Positions 39,201 to 48,844 of a stretch of 64,000 nucleotides of DNA are shown one piece after another. Positions within the stretch are counted from its first letter, which is position 1. Every line of letters begins with the position of its first letter. The notes under the pieces were generated by a model, which was given only the letters and a program-made list of their open reading frames with translations, was not told the DNA's origin and did no database searches. The DNA comes from Owenia fusiformis (taxonomy: Eukaryota > Annelida > Polychaeta > Sabellida > Oweniidae), in NCBI GenBank assembly GCA_903813345.2, contig CAIIXF020000005.1, forward strand, positions 19,411,375 through 19,475,374, read 5' to 3'. A program made the position numbers and the translations under genes.

Positions 39201-40930
39201 GAATGTACAACTACCTTAGTTTTGTTTCTTTTAAAAAATTCAGGAAATGTGTGTTCATAATATGACTTGGAAAAATGATGTGTTTTTGAAATAATGAATG
39301 CTCTTTTAATTTATGTTACCTAACAAGGTGAATTTATTTTAAATACCAATAGTGATAGTTTAAATAACTTTGAAAGACAAAAACAACACATTAAAAAGTT
39401 CTTGGGCCAAAGTAAGAAAAGCAAAATTATGTACTCCTCAAAAAAAGCTAAGGGCCAGTGGTTTTCTTTATAGGTTTACATGTTAACCCCCATATTTGTT
39501 TGACCGACTATTTTCTAAGCGTGGAACATAAGAAAACCCGATAAAGTAAATAAATCTGTATCTTGATTCTATTCTTTATTAAGTCCGAAAACTTCAATGT
39601 TATATCTCCATTACAATGGGTCAAAATTGATGAATTTCTTGAAATTAAAAAAATGGCAGACCCCATGTAAACAAATATGGGGGTTACCATGTAAACCTAT
39701 GAGGAAAACCACTGGTCCTTAACTTTTTTTGAGGAGTATATATTGGGAATTTATAAAAAGTGAAGAGACAAATATAAAGTACATCACTGGTTGGAACAAA
39801 AATCTGAATCTGTTACTTAACAAAAAAAAGACTGGAAAATGATCAATAGAATCAATAAGGTCAGCAATTTTGAACCAAAATTAGCTTCTTTCAATTTCAA
39901 AATTTTTCATAGATTTTTGGCCAACAACACATATTTGAAAATGTGTGGATTATCAGAATCGGATCTGTGTACCTTTTGTAAAGTAGAACCAGAGTCAATC
40001 TGTCATCTCCTCTATGACTGTAAAGTGATAATGGAACTGAATAGTAGTCATTAAAAACTGGTTACCAGAGGAATTGACAGTACTTTGTACAAAACAGAAT
40101 ATTTTAAGTATGTATAAATGATAGAACAATTATCCTGACAAATATGTGGAGTATATTTAAAAGATATGTGTACCTATGCAAATACTCGATGTTAAGACCT
40201 ACATTTAAAGGGTTTAAAGCATTTATATCTTCTTGTAATGGGCAGAGAAAAAGGTGGGAAATTATGGGTACTAGATTAGATTAGACTAGTGTGGTTAGAT
40301 GCCTTAAAAAAGAATATGATGGAAAATTGTGTGACTGCTATGATATGTATATTGTTTATGTTAATGTAACTGCTTTTAAATGTTTTTTCTATGAAGAAAA
40401 AGGAATAAAAAAAGAAAGTGACGATATCACTTGTATTCATGCATGTAAAAAAGAGGATTATCTTATGATTCCCGATGGGAAGTAATAATGACCGCTGAAC
40501 AATCACATAAGCTTACATTTCAATTTATAAGATATATTTTTTGCCAATCCGCATATCAATTATAACTTGATGTGAGAAAATAAAAGGATTTGATATGATT
40601 CCAGTTCAAACCGGTGGAACAACAGTGGTGACAACCAGCAACATGCAACCAGGGGTCATGGTACAGCCCCCAGCCTACCCAGGCAATGGTCAAATCAACC
40701 AGGGATATGCTCCGTACCCTGCCCAGAACCAATATCCGGGACAATACCCCACAGGACAAGCAGCATATCCTGGGCAACAAACATATCCCGGACAGCAACC
40801 ATATCCCGGACAAGCGCAACAGGCATATCCCGGCCAGCCAGGGCAAAACCCTGCAATGCAGGCAGCAGGCGCTCCACCTGCCTACAGTGACATGAATACA
40901 TACAGTAAACCTGCCGATCCCCCACAGTAG
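36241..40930 (+). CDS. Shisa-like cysteine-rich single-pass membrane protein with PPxY tail
   Basis: Four exons, 36241-36301, 38342-38483, 38834-38973 and 40605-40930 (TAG), join in phase to give 222 aa. Residues 1-20 are a signal peptide (hydrophobic VLLGLVVIISLFSLG). Residues 21-67 are the Shisa cysteine domain (ESCNLQG...CPSYCCGS...RYCCTSC). Residues about 70-100 are the transmembrane helix VIVGIVIGGLILTLVPFII, running into a Cys-rich juxtamembrane stretch CCICCCACCECC, a candidate palmitoylation zone. The cytoplasmic tail is Pro/Tyr/Gln/Gly-rich with YPGQ repeats and two PPAY motifs that would bind WW-domain proteins such as Nedd4 ligases. Shisa proteins tune trafficking of membrane receptors; the partner here is unknown. 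The last acceptor has a weak pyrimidine tract. Confidence 0.85.
36727..37705. mobile_element. Foldback mariner/Tc1-type element: two transposase 3' ends in inverted orientation
   Basis: The element begins TACAGGGTGACCGGAAAAAA and ends with its reverse complement, in intron 1 of the Shisa-like gene. The left arm on the minus strand encodes NPPDFFLWGNLKDNVYQNNP. The right arm on the plus strand encodes the related NPADFFLYGYLKDNLYQNNP. This is the region around the last catalytic Asp of mariner/Tc1-type DDE transposases. Both arms (roughly 400 bases each) therefore carry the same transposase 3' region pointing outward, with no 5' half. It is an inverted dimer of truncated copies and cannot be autonomous. 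Confidence 0.8.
38744..38867 (+). repeat. 62-bp tandem duplication of a 3' splice site and exon start
   Basis: Copies at 38744-38805 and 38806-38867 each contain the ATTACATTGCAG acceptor and the first 34 bases of exon 3 of the Shisa-like gene, differing at two or three positions. Only the second acceptor (AG 38832-38833) keeps the frame. Using the first adds 62 bases and meets TGA inside the second copy. Confidence 0.9.
39430..39741. mobile_element. MITE with about 75-bp terminal inverted repeats in Shisa-like intron 3
   Basis: Both ends read inward as TACTCCTCAAAAAAAG, then AAGG(G/A)CCAGTGGTTTTC and ACCCCCATATTTGTTT. The element is about 312 bp, AT-rich and without frame. Its TA(T/C)ACTCC-type terminus suggests the same superfamily as the MITE at 35671-36027. 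Confidence 0.9.
39745..40290 (+). pseudogene. Degraded LINE 3' fragment (reverse-transcriptase zinc-binding region)
   Basis: The frame at 39839-40054 reads FNFKIFHRFLANNTYL...LCTFCKVEPESICHLLYDC, the CxxC...H...C knuckle found after the reverse transcriptase in many non-LTR retrotransposons. The continuation is interrupted by several stops. It sits in intron 3 of the Shisa-like gene, directly right of the MITE at 39430-39741. The separate open frame at 40291-40485 has no recognisable relation and may be chance. Confidence 0.7.
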
Positions 40931-41370
40931 GGATATTGCCACAAAGACTAAATTGTGAATTCATCTTCAGAGATTTTCGGACCTGTAAATATTCTAAAGG
41001 CTTAAAGGAACATACAAAATGATTTTATTTAGGTATTTAAAACTCTTGAAAATTATAGACGTGACTTGTTATCGCACTTGAAGACATTGAGGTGTCTATA
41101 ATCGTTCAAAAATATAAAAAATGAATGTACCCTTCAAGATATGCACTTATCTCAAGTGACAGCTTCCAATGTTGTAAAAAGTGGTCGATGCTATTGAAAA
41201 GGTTTCTACAATACTCATTCTACTCCGGATATTATTTCTGAATTGTGTTTGGTGGATTACTGAGTATATTTTATATATTATTTGTGAATATGTAAATATT
41301 ACTATAGAAAATATACTTTATTTCGAAACTAAGCATTTTGGTTTATTTCTGCTGTTCTAATCCCAGAGTG

Positions 41371-43925
41371 TTCAGAGCGATTGTGTAATGGTAGTTTGTT
41401 AATGTGTTTTAGAGTGATTGTGTAATGGTAGTTTGTTAATGTGTTTTAGAGTGATTGTGTAATGGTAGTTTGTTAATGTGTTTAGAGTTATTGTGTCATG
41501 GTAGTTTGTAAATGTGTTTAGAATGATTGTGTAATGGTAGTTTGTAAATGTGTTTAGAATGATTGTGTAATGGTAGTTTGTAAATGTGTTTAGAGTGATT
41601 GAGTAATGGTAGTTTGTAAATGTGTTTAAAGTGGTTGTGCAATAGATCTAGTAGTTTGTAAATGTGTTTAGAGTGATTGTGTAAATGGTAGTTTGGGCAT
41701 GCGTTTAGAGTGATTGAGTAATGGTAGTTTGTTAATGTGTTTAGAGTGATTGAGTAATGGTAGTTTGTAAATGTGTTTAGAATGATTGTGTAATGGTAGT
41801 TTGTAAATGTGTTTAGAATGATTGTGTAATGGTAGTTTGTAAATGTGTTTAAAGTGGTTGTGCAATAGATCTAGTAGTTTGTAAATGTGTTTAGAGTGAT
41901 TGTGTAAATGGTAGTTTGGGCATGCGTTTAGAGTGATTGAGTAATGGTAGTTTGTTAATGTGTTTAGAGTGATTGAGTAATGGTAGTTTGTTAATGTGTT
42001 TAAAGTGATTGTGCAATAGGCTAGTAGTTTGTAAATGTGTTTAGAGTGATTGTGTAAATGGTAGTTTAGGCATGCGTTTAGAGTGATTGAGTAATGGTAG
42101 TTTGTTAATGTGTTTTAGAGTGATTGTGTAATGGTAGTTTGTAAATGTGTTTAGAATGATTGTGTAATGGTAGTTTGTAAATGTGTTTAGAGTGGTTGTG
42201 CAATAGTAGTTTGTTAATGTGTTTAGAGTGATTGAGTAATGGTAGTTTGTTAATGTGTTTAGAGTGATTGTGTAAATGGTAGTTTGGGCATGCGTTTAGA
42301 GTGATTGAGTAACGGTAGTTTGTTAATGTGTTTTAGAGTGATTGTGTAATGGTAGTTTGTAAATGTGTTTAGAGTGATTATGCAATAGTAGTTTGTTAAT
42401 GTGTTTAGAGTGGTTGTGCAATAGTAGTTTGTAAATGTGTTTAGAGTGATTGTGTAAATGGTAGTTTGGGCATGCGTTTAGAGTGATTGAGTAACGGTAG
42501 TTTGTTAATGTGTTTTAGAGTGATTGTGTAAATGGTAGTTTGGGCATGCGTTTAGAGTAATTGAGTAACGGTAGTTTGTTAATGTGTTTTAGAGTGATTG
42601 TGTAATGGTAGTTTGTTAATGTGTTTAGAGTGGTTGTGCAATAGTAGTTTGTAAATGTGTTTAGAATGATTGTGTAAATGGTAGTTTAGGCATGCGTTTA
42701 GAGTGATTGAGTAACGGTAGTTTGTTAATGTGTTTTAGAGTGATTGTGTAATGGTAGTTTGTAAATGTGTTTAGAGTGATTATGCAATAGTAGTTTGTTA
42801 ATGTGTTTAGAGTGGTTGTGCAATAGTAGTTTGTAAATGTGTTTAGAGTGGTTGTGCAATAGTAGTTTGTAAATGTGTTTAGAGTGATTGTGTAAATGGT
42901 AGTTTGGGCATGCGTTTAGAATGATTGTGTAATGGTAGTTTGTAAATGTGTTTAAAGTGGTTGTGCAATAGATCTAGTAGTTTGTAAATGTGTTTAGAGT
43001 GATTGTGTAAATGGTAGTTTGGGCATGCGTTTAGAGTGATTGTGTAATGGTAGTTTGTTAATGTGTTTAGAGTGGTTGTGTAATAGTAGTTTGTAAATGT
43101 GTTTAGAGTGATTGTGTAAATGGTAGTTTGGGCATGCGTTTAGAGTGATTGAGTAACGGTAGTTTGTTAATGTGTTTTAGAGTGATTGTGTAAATGGTAG
43201 TTTGGGCATGCGTTTAGAGTGATTGAGTAACGGTAGTTTGTTAATGTGTTTTAGAGTGATTGTGTAATGGTAGTTTGTAAATGTGTTTAGCGTGATTGAG
43301 TAATGGTAGTTTGTTAATGTGTTTAGAGTGATTGTGTAATGGTAGTTTGTAAATGTGTTTAGAGTGATTGTGTAATGGTAGTTTGTAAATGTGTTTAGAG
43401 TGATTGAGTAATGGTAGTTTGTTAATGTGTTTAGAGTGATTGTGTAATGGTAGTTTGTAAATGTGTTTGGAGTGATTGAGTAATGGTAGTTTGTTAATGT
43501 GTTTAGAGTGATTGAGTAATGGTAGTTTGTAAATGTGTTTAGAGTGATTGTGTAATGGTAGTTTGTAAATGTGTTTAGAGTGATTGAGTAGTGGTAGTTT
43601 GTAAATGTGTTTAGAGTGATTGAGTAATGGTAGTTTGTTAATGTGTTTAGAGTGATTGTGTAATGGTAGTTTGTAAATGTGTTTAGAGTGATTGTGTAAT
43701 GGTAGTTTGTAAATGTGTTTAGAGTGATTGAGTAATGGTAGTTTGTTAATGTGTTTAGAGTGATTGTGTAATGGTAGTTTGTAAATGTGTTTAGAGTGAT
43801 TGAGTAATGGTAGTTTGTTAATGTGTTTAGAGTGATTGAGTAATGGTAGTTTGTTAATGTGTTTAGAGTGATTGTGTAATGGTATTTTTGGTATTTTGAG
43901 TGATTGTACAATGGTAGTTTGTCAA
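41371..43925. repeat. 2.5-kb minisatellite, 36-bp unit with higher-order variants
   Basis: About 70 contiguous copies of a 36-bp unit (core GTAATGGTAGTTTGTAAATG TGTTTAGAGTGATTGT). Variants include 37-bp units with GTTTTAGAG, units with an extra A and GGGCATGCG, and units with GATCTAGTAG. The left two-thirds shows multi-unit higher-order repeats (the GGGCATGCG type alternates with the TTTTAGAG type). The right third (about 43260-43880) is more homogeneous. The array starts 440 bases after the stop codon of the Shisa-like gene. The 244-codon open frame on its minus strand exists only because 36 is divisible by three. Confidence 0.95.
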
Positions 43926-44222
43926 AAGCCTATGTTTAGAGTGATTGTGTGATGGTTGTTGTTGTAAATACTCGTGCAATGGCACTTGGGATGCTGATTT
44001 GTTGTGGCCCATATTATCTATATTATATAAAAATTTATTCTGTACTCTTTAGTACAAGATCCTTGTCGTCCAAAAGTATCATTTTGTTCAAAACGATGAA
44101 GAAATCGTGAATCTTTGCATGATGAAACAACTCTACATTGGAATAGGCTTATATCTTATCCCGCCCGAGCAAGTTTAAGGGTGGGTATTACAAGAGAAAA
44201 TTAGGGTAAACCCCCACCCCCG
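43926..44222. other. Spacer without recognised features
   Basis: Unique-looking AT-rich sequence between the minisatellite and the split palindrome. I see no coding, RNA or repeat signal in it. Confidence 0.5.
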
Positions 44223-45395
44223 AATTACTATGGGGGGCCAATATGAAATATTTTTTGTGGGCACTATATACAGGGTGTCCGGAAAGTAAAGATACAAATA
44301 TTCTAATTTTAAGAGATTTAGTCTTTTTGTAATGAAATCGCTACAGATTGAAGAGCAACTACATTACAATACATCTACCAACTGTTATAACATATAGTCT
44401 AAATGTGTTAAAGTTATGGTTGTCATGATTACGGTGGTGAGGGGTATGTGGAGCAGTTCCAGGATGTCGCTAAATTGTGATAAATTGCTAAAATCTAACC
44501 ATTTGAAATAGTGTTTATTATTGTATTTCTTGTCAGTTTTTTGCTTTGTTCAATATTGTATTCTTGCTGCCACAGTATTTTCTTTAGTATAACGATATCA
44601 TTGATACATATCAGAACTATGTAATGTCACAAGTATAATCAAAGAAAAGGGATATATAAGTGCTCAGAAAAAGGATCCCTGGATTAATAGGAAAGTCAAT
44701 AGTGCACCTTCACAGGCAATGCTCCAATGCACAAAGTAAAGGAAACAAATCTTACAATTGAATGTCTCGACATTTACCTTTTTTTGTACAATGGCCCATA
44801 TTTCCCTGATAATGTCCCGTTGGACTTCTACATTAATGAATGTTAAAGCAATATTTGTGAGAAGTTCAACATAAAAATGAGACTCGGCTGGAAGCCAATG
44901 TTATCAGCAATCTTAGAGACTGACAGCAAAGGTTTTGTTAGGTCTTTGAATCTCAGGTCAAAATGCATCAAGAATGTTTAGATAAAGGTGGAAAATACAT
45001 AATACTGGATAACAGTAGTAGTAATGTCAAACGATTAAATAATGTTACAGTACTAATCCCTTTGCTGTTGTGGTATATAATTTGATGCATAATTGTAACA
45101 GACGACGGAGCGTCAAGATGATATGAACAGGAGAAAGGAATTATAAAACATAATTGTGACGTTGCTCCACATACCCGCGACTCCTGTTACCATAACAACC
45201 ATAACTTTTTTATTTTGAAAGAACTTGTCATGACAGTTTCAGGATAAATTGTTACAATGTCATTCTACAATCTGTAGCAATTTCATCTCACAACAGGTAA
45301 ATCTAATGAAATTAGAGCATTTGTATCTTTACTTTCCGGACACCCTGTATATAGTGCCCACAAAAAATATTTCATATTGGCCCCCCATAGTAATT
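44223..45395. mobile_element. Mariner-like TIR element inserted at the centre of a 96-bp palindrome
   Basis: Inner element 44271-45347 (1,077 bp) starts CAGGGTGTCCGGAAAGTAAA and ends with its reverse complement. It is flanked by TA, the mariner/Tc1 target. It has no recognisable transposase. Outside it, 44223-44270 and 45348-45395 (48 bases each) are reverse complements, ACTATGGGGGGCCAATATGA inward to GGGCACTATATA. Removing the insert and one TA would leave a single palindrome centred on TA. Confidence 0.85.
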
Positions 45396-45430
45396 AACTG
45401 TGTATAACTTGAGTTCCTCATAACTATACC

Positions 45431-46450
45431 CAAAATGGTCAATTGATATAAGTTCACATGTATTGGGCATTTTGCAGGATGTTTTAGATTTTTTTGTGAT
45501 TTTAAGCATTTTACTTCCCCCAATTCAATTTTGAGCATATGTATTTTCAAGAATAATCCCTCATAACTTTTGTTTTAGCACATTAATGGCAATCAAAAAA
45601 TCCACAACTTTGATCGAGTACCATTTGATAGAGCCAGAAAGTATGACAGCGATGTGTCCATTTAATGTTGAGAGAAAAAATCCCAACAAACCCATCCCTT
45701 CTTCAACAGGGGAGGGGGAGGGGGTCAATGTGAAAAAAATGAGTACATTGTTTGTTCAAATTCTTTTTTATCCTGCCTAAGGTGGTCAATTAATATTAGG
45801 TTCACCATTTAGTAGGCATTTTGCAGGATATTTTGGATTTATTTGTGGTTTTAAGCATTCTACTACCCTCAATTCAATTTTGAGTATATCTGTTTTCAAG
45901 AAAATTTCCCTCATAACTTTTGTTTTAGGACATTAATGCCTCTGAAAAAAATCCACAACTTTGCTCGAGTACCATTTGATATAGAGCCAGAAAGTATAAC
46001 AGAGATTGTTCATTTAATGTGGATAGAAAAAATCCCACACAAACCCACCCCTTCTTCAACAGTGGGGAGGGGGGTCAATATAAAAAAAATTGTGAGTATA
46101 TCATTTCTTCAAATTCTTTTTTATCCTTCCTAAAATGTTCAATTAATATGAAGTTCACTATTTATTAGACATTTTGCAGGATATTTTGAATTAATTTGTT
46201 ATTTTAAGCCTTTTACTACCCTCAATTCCATGTTGAGTATACCTCATTTCAAGAGGATTCTCTAATAACTTTTGCAATAGTACATCAAAGCCTATGAAAC
46301 AATTCCACAGCATTGCTCTAAAATCATTCCATAGATCCAGAAAGTGTGACAGTGATGTGCCCTATTTATGTTGAGACAAAATCATAACAGCCTCACCCCC
46401 TTCTTCAACAGAGGGTGGGGTCAACATGAAAAACTATCTAGTGAGTATAT
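45431..46450. repeat. Three tandem copies of an approximately 350-bp unit
   Basis: Copies start near 45431, 45782 and 46132 with TGGTCAATTRATAT-like sequence. They share CATTTTGCAGGAT, CTCATAACTTTTG, ATCCACAACTTTG and ACCCCTTCTTCAACAG-type words. Divergence grows toward the third copy. Open frames at 45586-45780 and 45936-46133 are parallel in two copies but contain no domain I know, and the third copy is interrupted. Non-coding satellite-like repeat is the safer call. Confidence 0.85.
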
Positions 46451-46740
46451 TATTATTTGCAAACTCTTTCTTTCTTACATATGACATACATTTACCGGCC
46501 CAAGTATATCTTATGTATGGCTCATTATCAATTGAGTATGAATGAGAAAAACAAATCGAAAACCATTATACGTTTAACTTATCTCTTAATTTGGACATAA
46601 CAAATATATTTCAACTATAATTCTAGGCCAATTCCGCCAGCTAGAACATCTTAGTAACGATTCTAACCATCCAAGGGTATTGATAGAGGTCCAATATTAC
46701 CTTTATTGTCCATTTTCCTATGAGATGTAGTTAACCAAAC

Positions 46741-47305
46741 ATTTGATAGGCGGTATATGCGTGTATTGCTCGGCGGTAGGTTGTATATATAAGGGTTATG
46801 TACTGGGAGGTTTTGGATACAGGGTTTATCCCAAGGGAAATATGTGTATCTCACGAGGGACTGCAGGGACCGAGGGAGATACACATATTTCCCGCGGGAT
46901 AAACACTGTATCCAAAACCGAGCGTACATAACTGGTGTATCTCATACTTGAGTGAGTTTGGGGTAGATATAACCTTTACCACCTTTTTCAAATGACAAGA
47001 TAGGCCTATACTGTAAAAGCACAATTTATATTTAACATTTTCATAATATTCCTTCAGTTCAATACAATAGAATTGTAACATTTAAACTTTTTGAAAAATT
47101 TTAAACTTCTAAAATTTAAATTTTTAAATTTTTTAAACTTTTTTAAACTTTTGAAAAAATTCCCGGGAGCGGGTTGTATATATTATACCTGCCCGCATTT
47201 GGCCTAGAGCGGGACATATACAATATATCCTGCCCGCTCCTCAGATATGATATATATTCCCGGGTGATATCTACCCCAAACCCACTCAAGTATGAAATAC
47301 ACACG
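46741..47305. repeat. Palindromic repeat element with two hairpins
   Basis: The first hairpin, 46795-46932, has arms of about 58 bases (GTTATGTACTGGGAGGTTTT outermost) and a core ACGAGGGACTGCAGGGACCG. A second, imperfect palindrome at 47166-47240 is built on GAGCGGG...CTGCCCGC. Inverted 35-bp blocks (CATACTTGAGTG, TTTGGGGTAGATAT) at 46945-46974 and 47265-47295 bracket the space between. CTCGGCGGTAGGTT near 46769 is shared with 33365. Hence this belongs to the same family as the elements at 28.6, 34 and 58.6 kb. Confidence 0.75.
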
Positions 47306-47309
47306 GGTA

Positions 47310-47625
47310 CACTCTGCCCTCCACGCGTGCCCTCGTGATATTGGATTCCTACACGCGCCAATCCTGTATAAAGACACAGGATAAGTCCAGGATCACATGC
47401 ACACAGCGTGCCAATCCTGTGGGTCGGGATTCATACAGAATTCGCGCACAGCGAGCATATCCTGTATGAATCTTGACTGAGAATACATAGACAGGATTGG
47501 CACACTGGGTGCATGTGCTGTATGAATCCAGGTGTCATATCAGGATTTATACAGGATTGGCACACTGCGACGTGCTGTATCCTGTATGAATCCTGAAGTC
47601 AGGATTCATTTAAGTATTCATAGGC
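47310..47625. repeat. Cluster of direct and inverted repeats of CAGGATTGGCACAC
   Basis: The words CAGGATTGGCACACTG, CCAATCCTGT, ATCCTGTATGAATC and CAGGATTCAT recur in both orientations (47345, 47412, 47449-47470, 47502-47530, 47554-47600). The region is GC-richer than its surroundings and probably continues the palindromic element on its left. Confidence 0.65.
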
Positions 47626-48055
47626 ATTTTTCTTGCTGAGATGATGACACGGCACAAATAAGAAGGCTAGAAAACCCCTAAAATACTTAGTCGAAAGATG
47701 GGTAGAAACACTGAAGAAGAAAGAAGGTTCCCGGGAAGATTGAATTAAAGCTTTTCGTTGGGTGCGCTATTATTTAATGACTTCGTTTAGTGTATTAAAT
47801 TCCTCCATTTAGCGTAGTTCTTGTAAACAATCTGTATCCAGGTGATTTGTCAATTTATTGACAAAGTAAATCCAATTTATTTACCTATTCGGATGCGCTC
47901 TTTGCAAATAAGATTACTTCTATAGATTCCCAGTATGGCCAGGTATGTTAATAAACTAGAATAATACGTTTTAAAGAGTCTCTACATAGATATTTGAAAT
48001 TCAGTTGGGGTAGTATTTTTTCAGAAAATTTAAATGTGTTGTTGATGCTAGATCT

Positions 48056-48445
48056 AGAGTCCATTTCATTGTTTAACTGCGTCAGTAAAACTAAAATATA
48101 AGAAATCAAAATATCATTTTGCAATAATATATGGAAAAATATATTCCTATTGTACATGAATGACATTTGTATATCTTGGATTGCTTCTAGTTTGGCTTAT
48201 AAAGTGTGTGGCCTCTTATATTTGGATGCCATGTTATTTTCAATAAGATTTAGGCTACATGGCTGAAATTCTTCAAATTGCAAGACGGCACAGGCTTATT
48301 GCACAAAAAACTAAAAAATCTGAAATATACAAATGTCATTCATGTACATTATGAATATACTTTTCCATATATTATTGCACAATGGTCTCCCAATTTCTTA
48401 TTTTTTGTCGTTCTACTGACGCAATGAAGCAGTGAAATGGACTCT
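48056..48445. mobile_element. MITE with terminal inverted repeats of about 125 bp
   Basis: A 390-bp element. The left end AGAGTCCATTTCA... and the right end ...TGAAATGGACTCT are inverse, with pairing through TGCGTCAGTA, CAATAATATATGG and CATGAATGACATTTGTATAT. The short centre does not pair. No coding capacity. Superfamily unknown. Confidence 0.88.
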
Positions 48446-48844
48446 ACACTTTTAACAATATTTTCACGACTGAGTACGTGTAATATAAGTAAGAATGTAT
48501 GTATTATTGAATAACGTTGCACCATTCTGTTGAATTAAGGAAACTGTAGCAGCCATCACAGCATCAGGGATGTAGAGTTTATTCATTACACCACAGAATG
48601 TTAGATCTATCTCCATGCAAACTTATTACTGTTGATAAAAATGAGGTGGGTACACTTTTACCAAAGACGTATGAAAGCTTATTTATAAGTTTCTGTTAAA
48701 CCACAGTTGTTAAAATTTTTATAACGATGGTGTAAATGTCTATTTTCCATCAAATAATAATCACTCATCAATAATTGAAGTTGTAGAGTGTTATCAAATT
48801 CCTTCACATTTTTTATGTGAACATCTTCAAAGTGAGTGTGGTAC

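Noticed and set aside
40556-40964. Minus-strand frames of 128 and 89 codons opposite the last Shisa-like exon
   Set aside because: Antisense to the Pro/Gly/Gln-rich tail; base composition of that exon keeps them open.
43177-43911. 244-codon minus-strand open frame of repeating TNYHYTITLNTF units
   Set aside because: It lies wholly inside the 36-bp minisatellite; the frame stays open only because the unit length is a multiple of three.
41371-43925. 36-bp repeat length suggested a CRISPR-like array
   Set aside because: Units are contiguous with no unique spacers, there are no cas genes, and the host is an animal.
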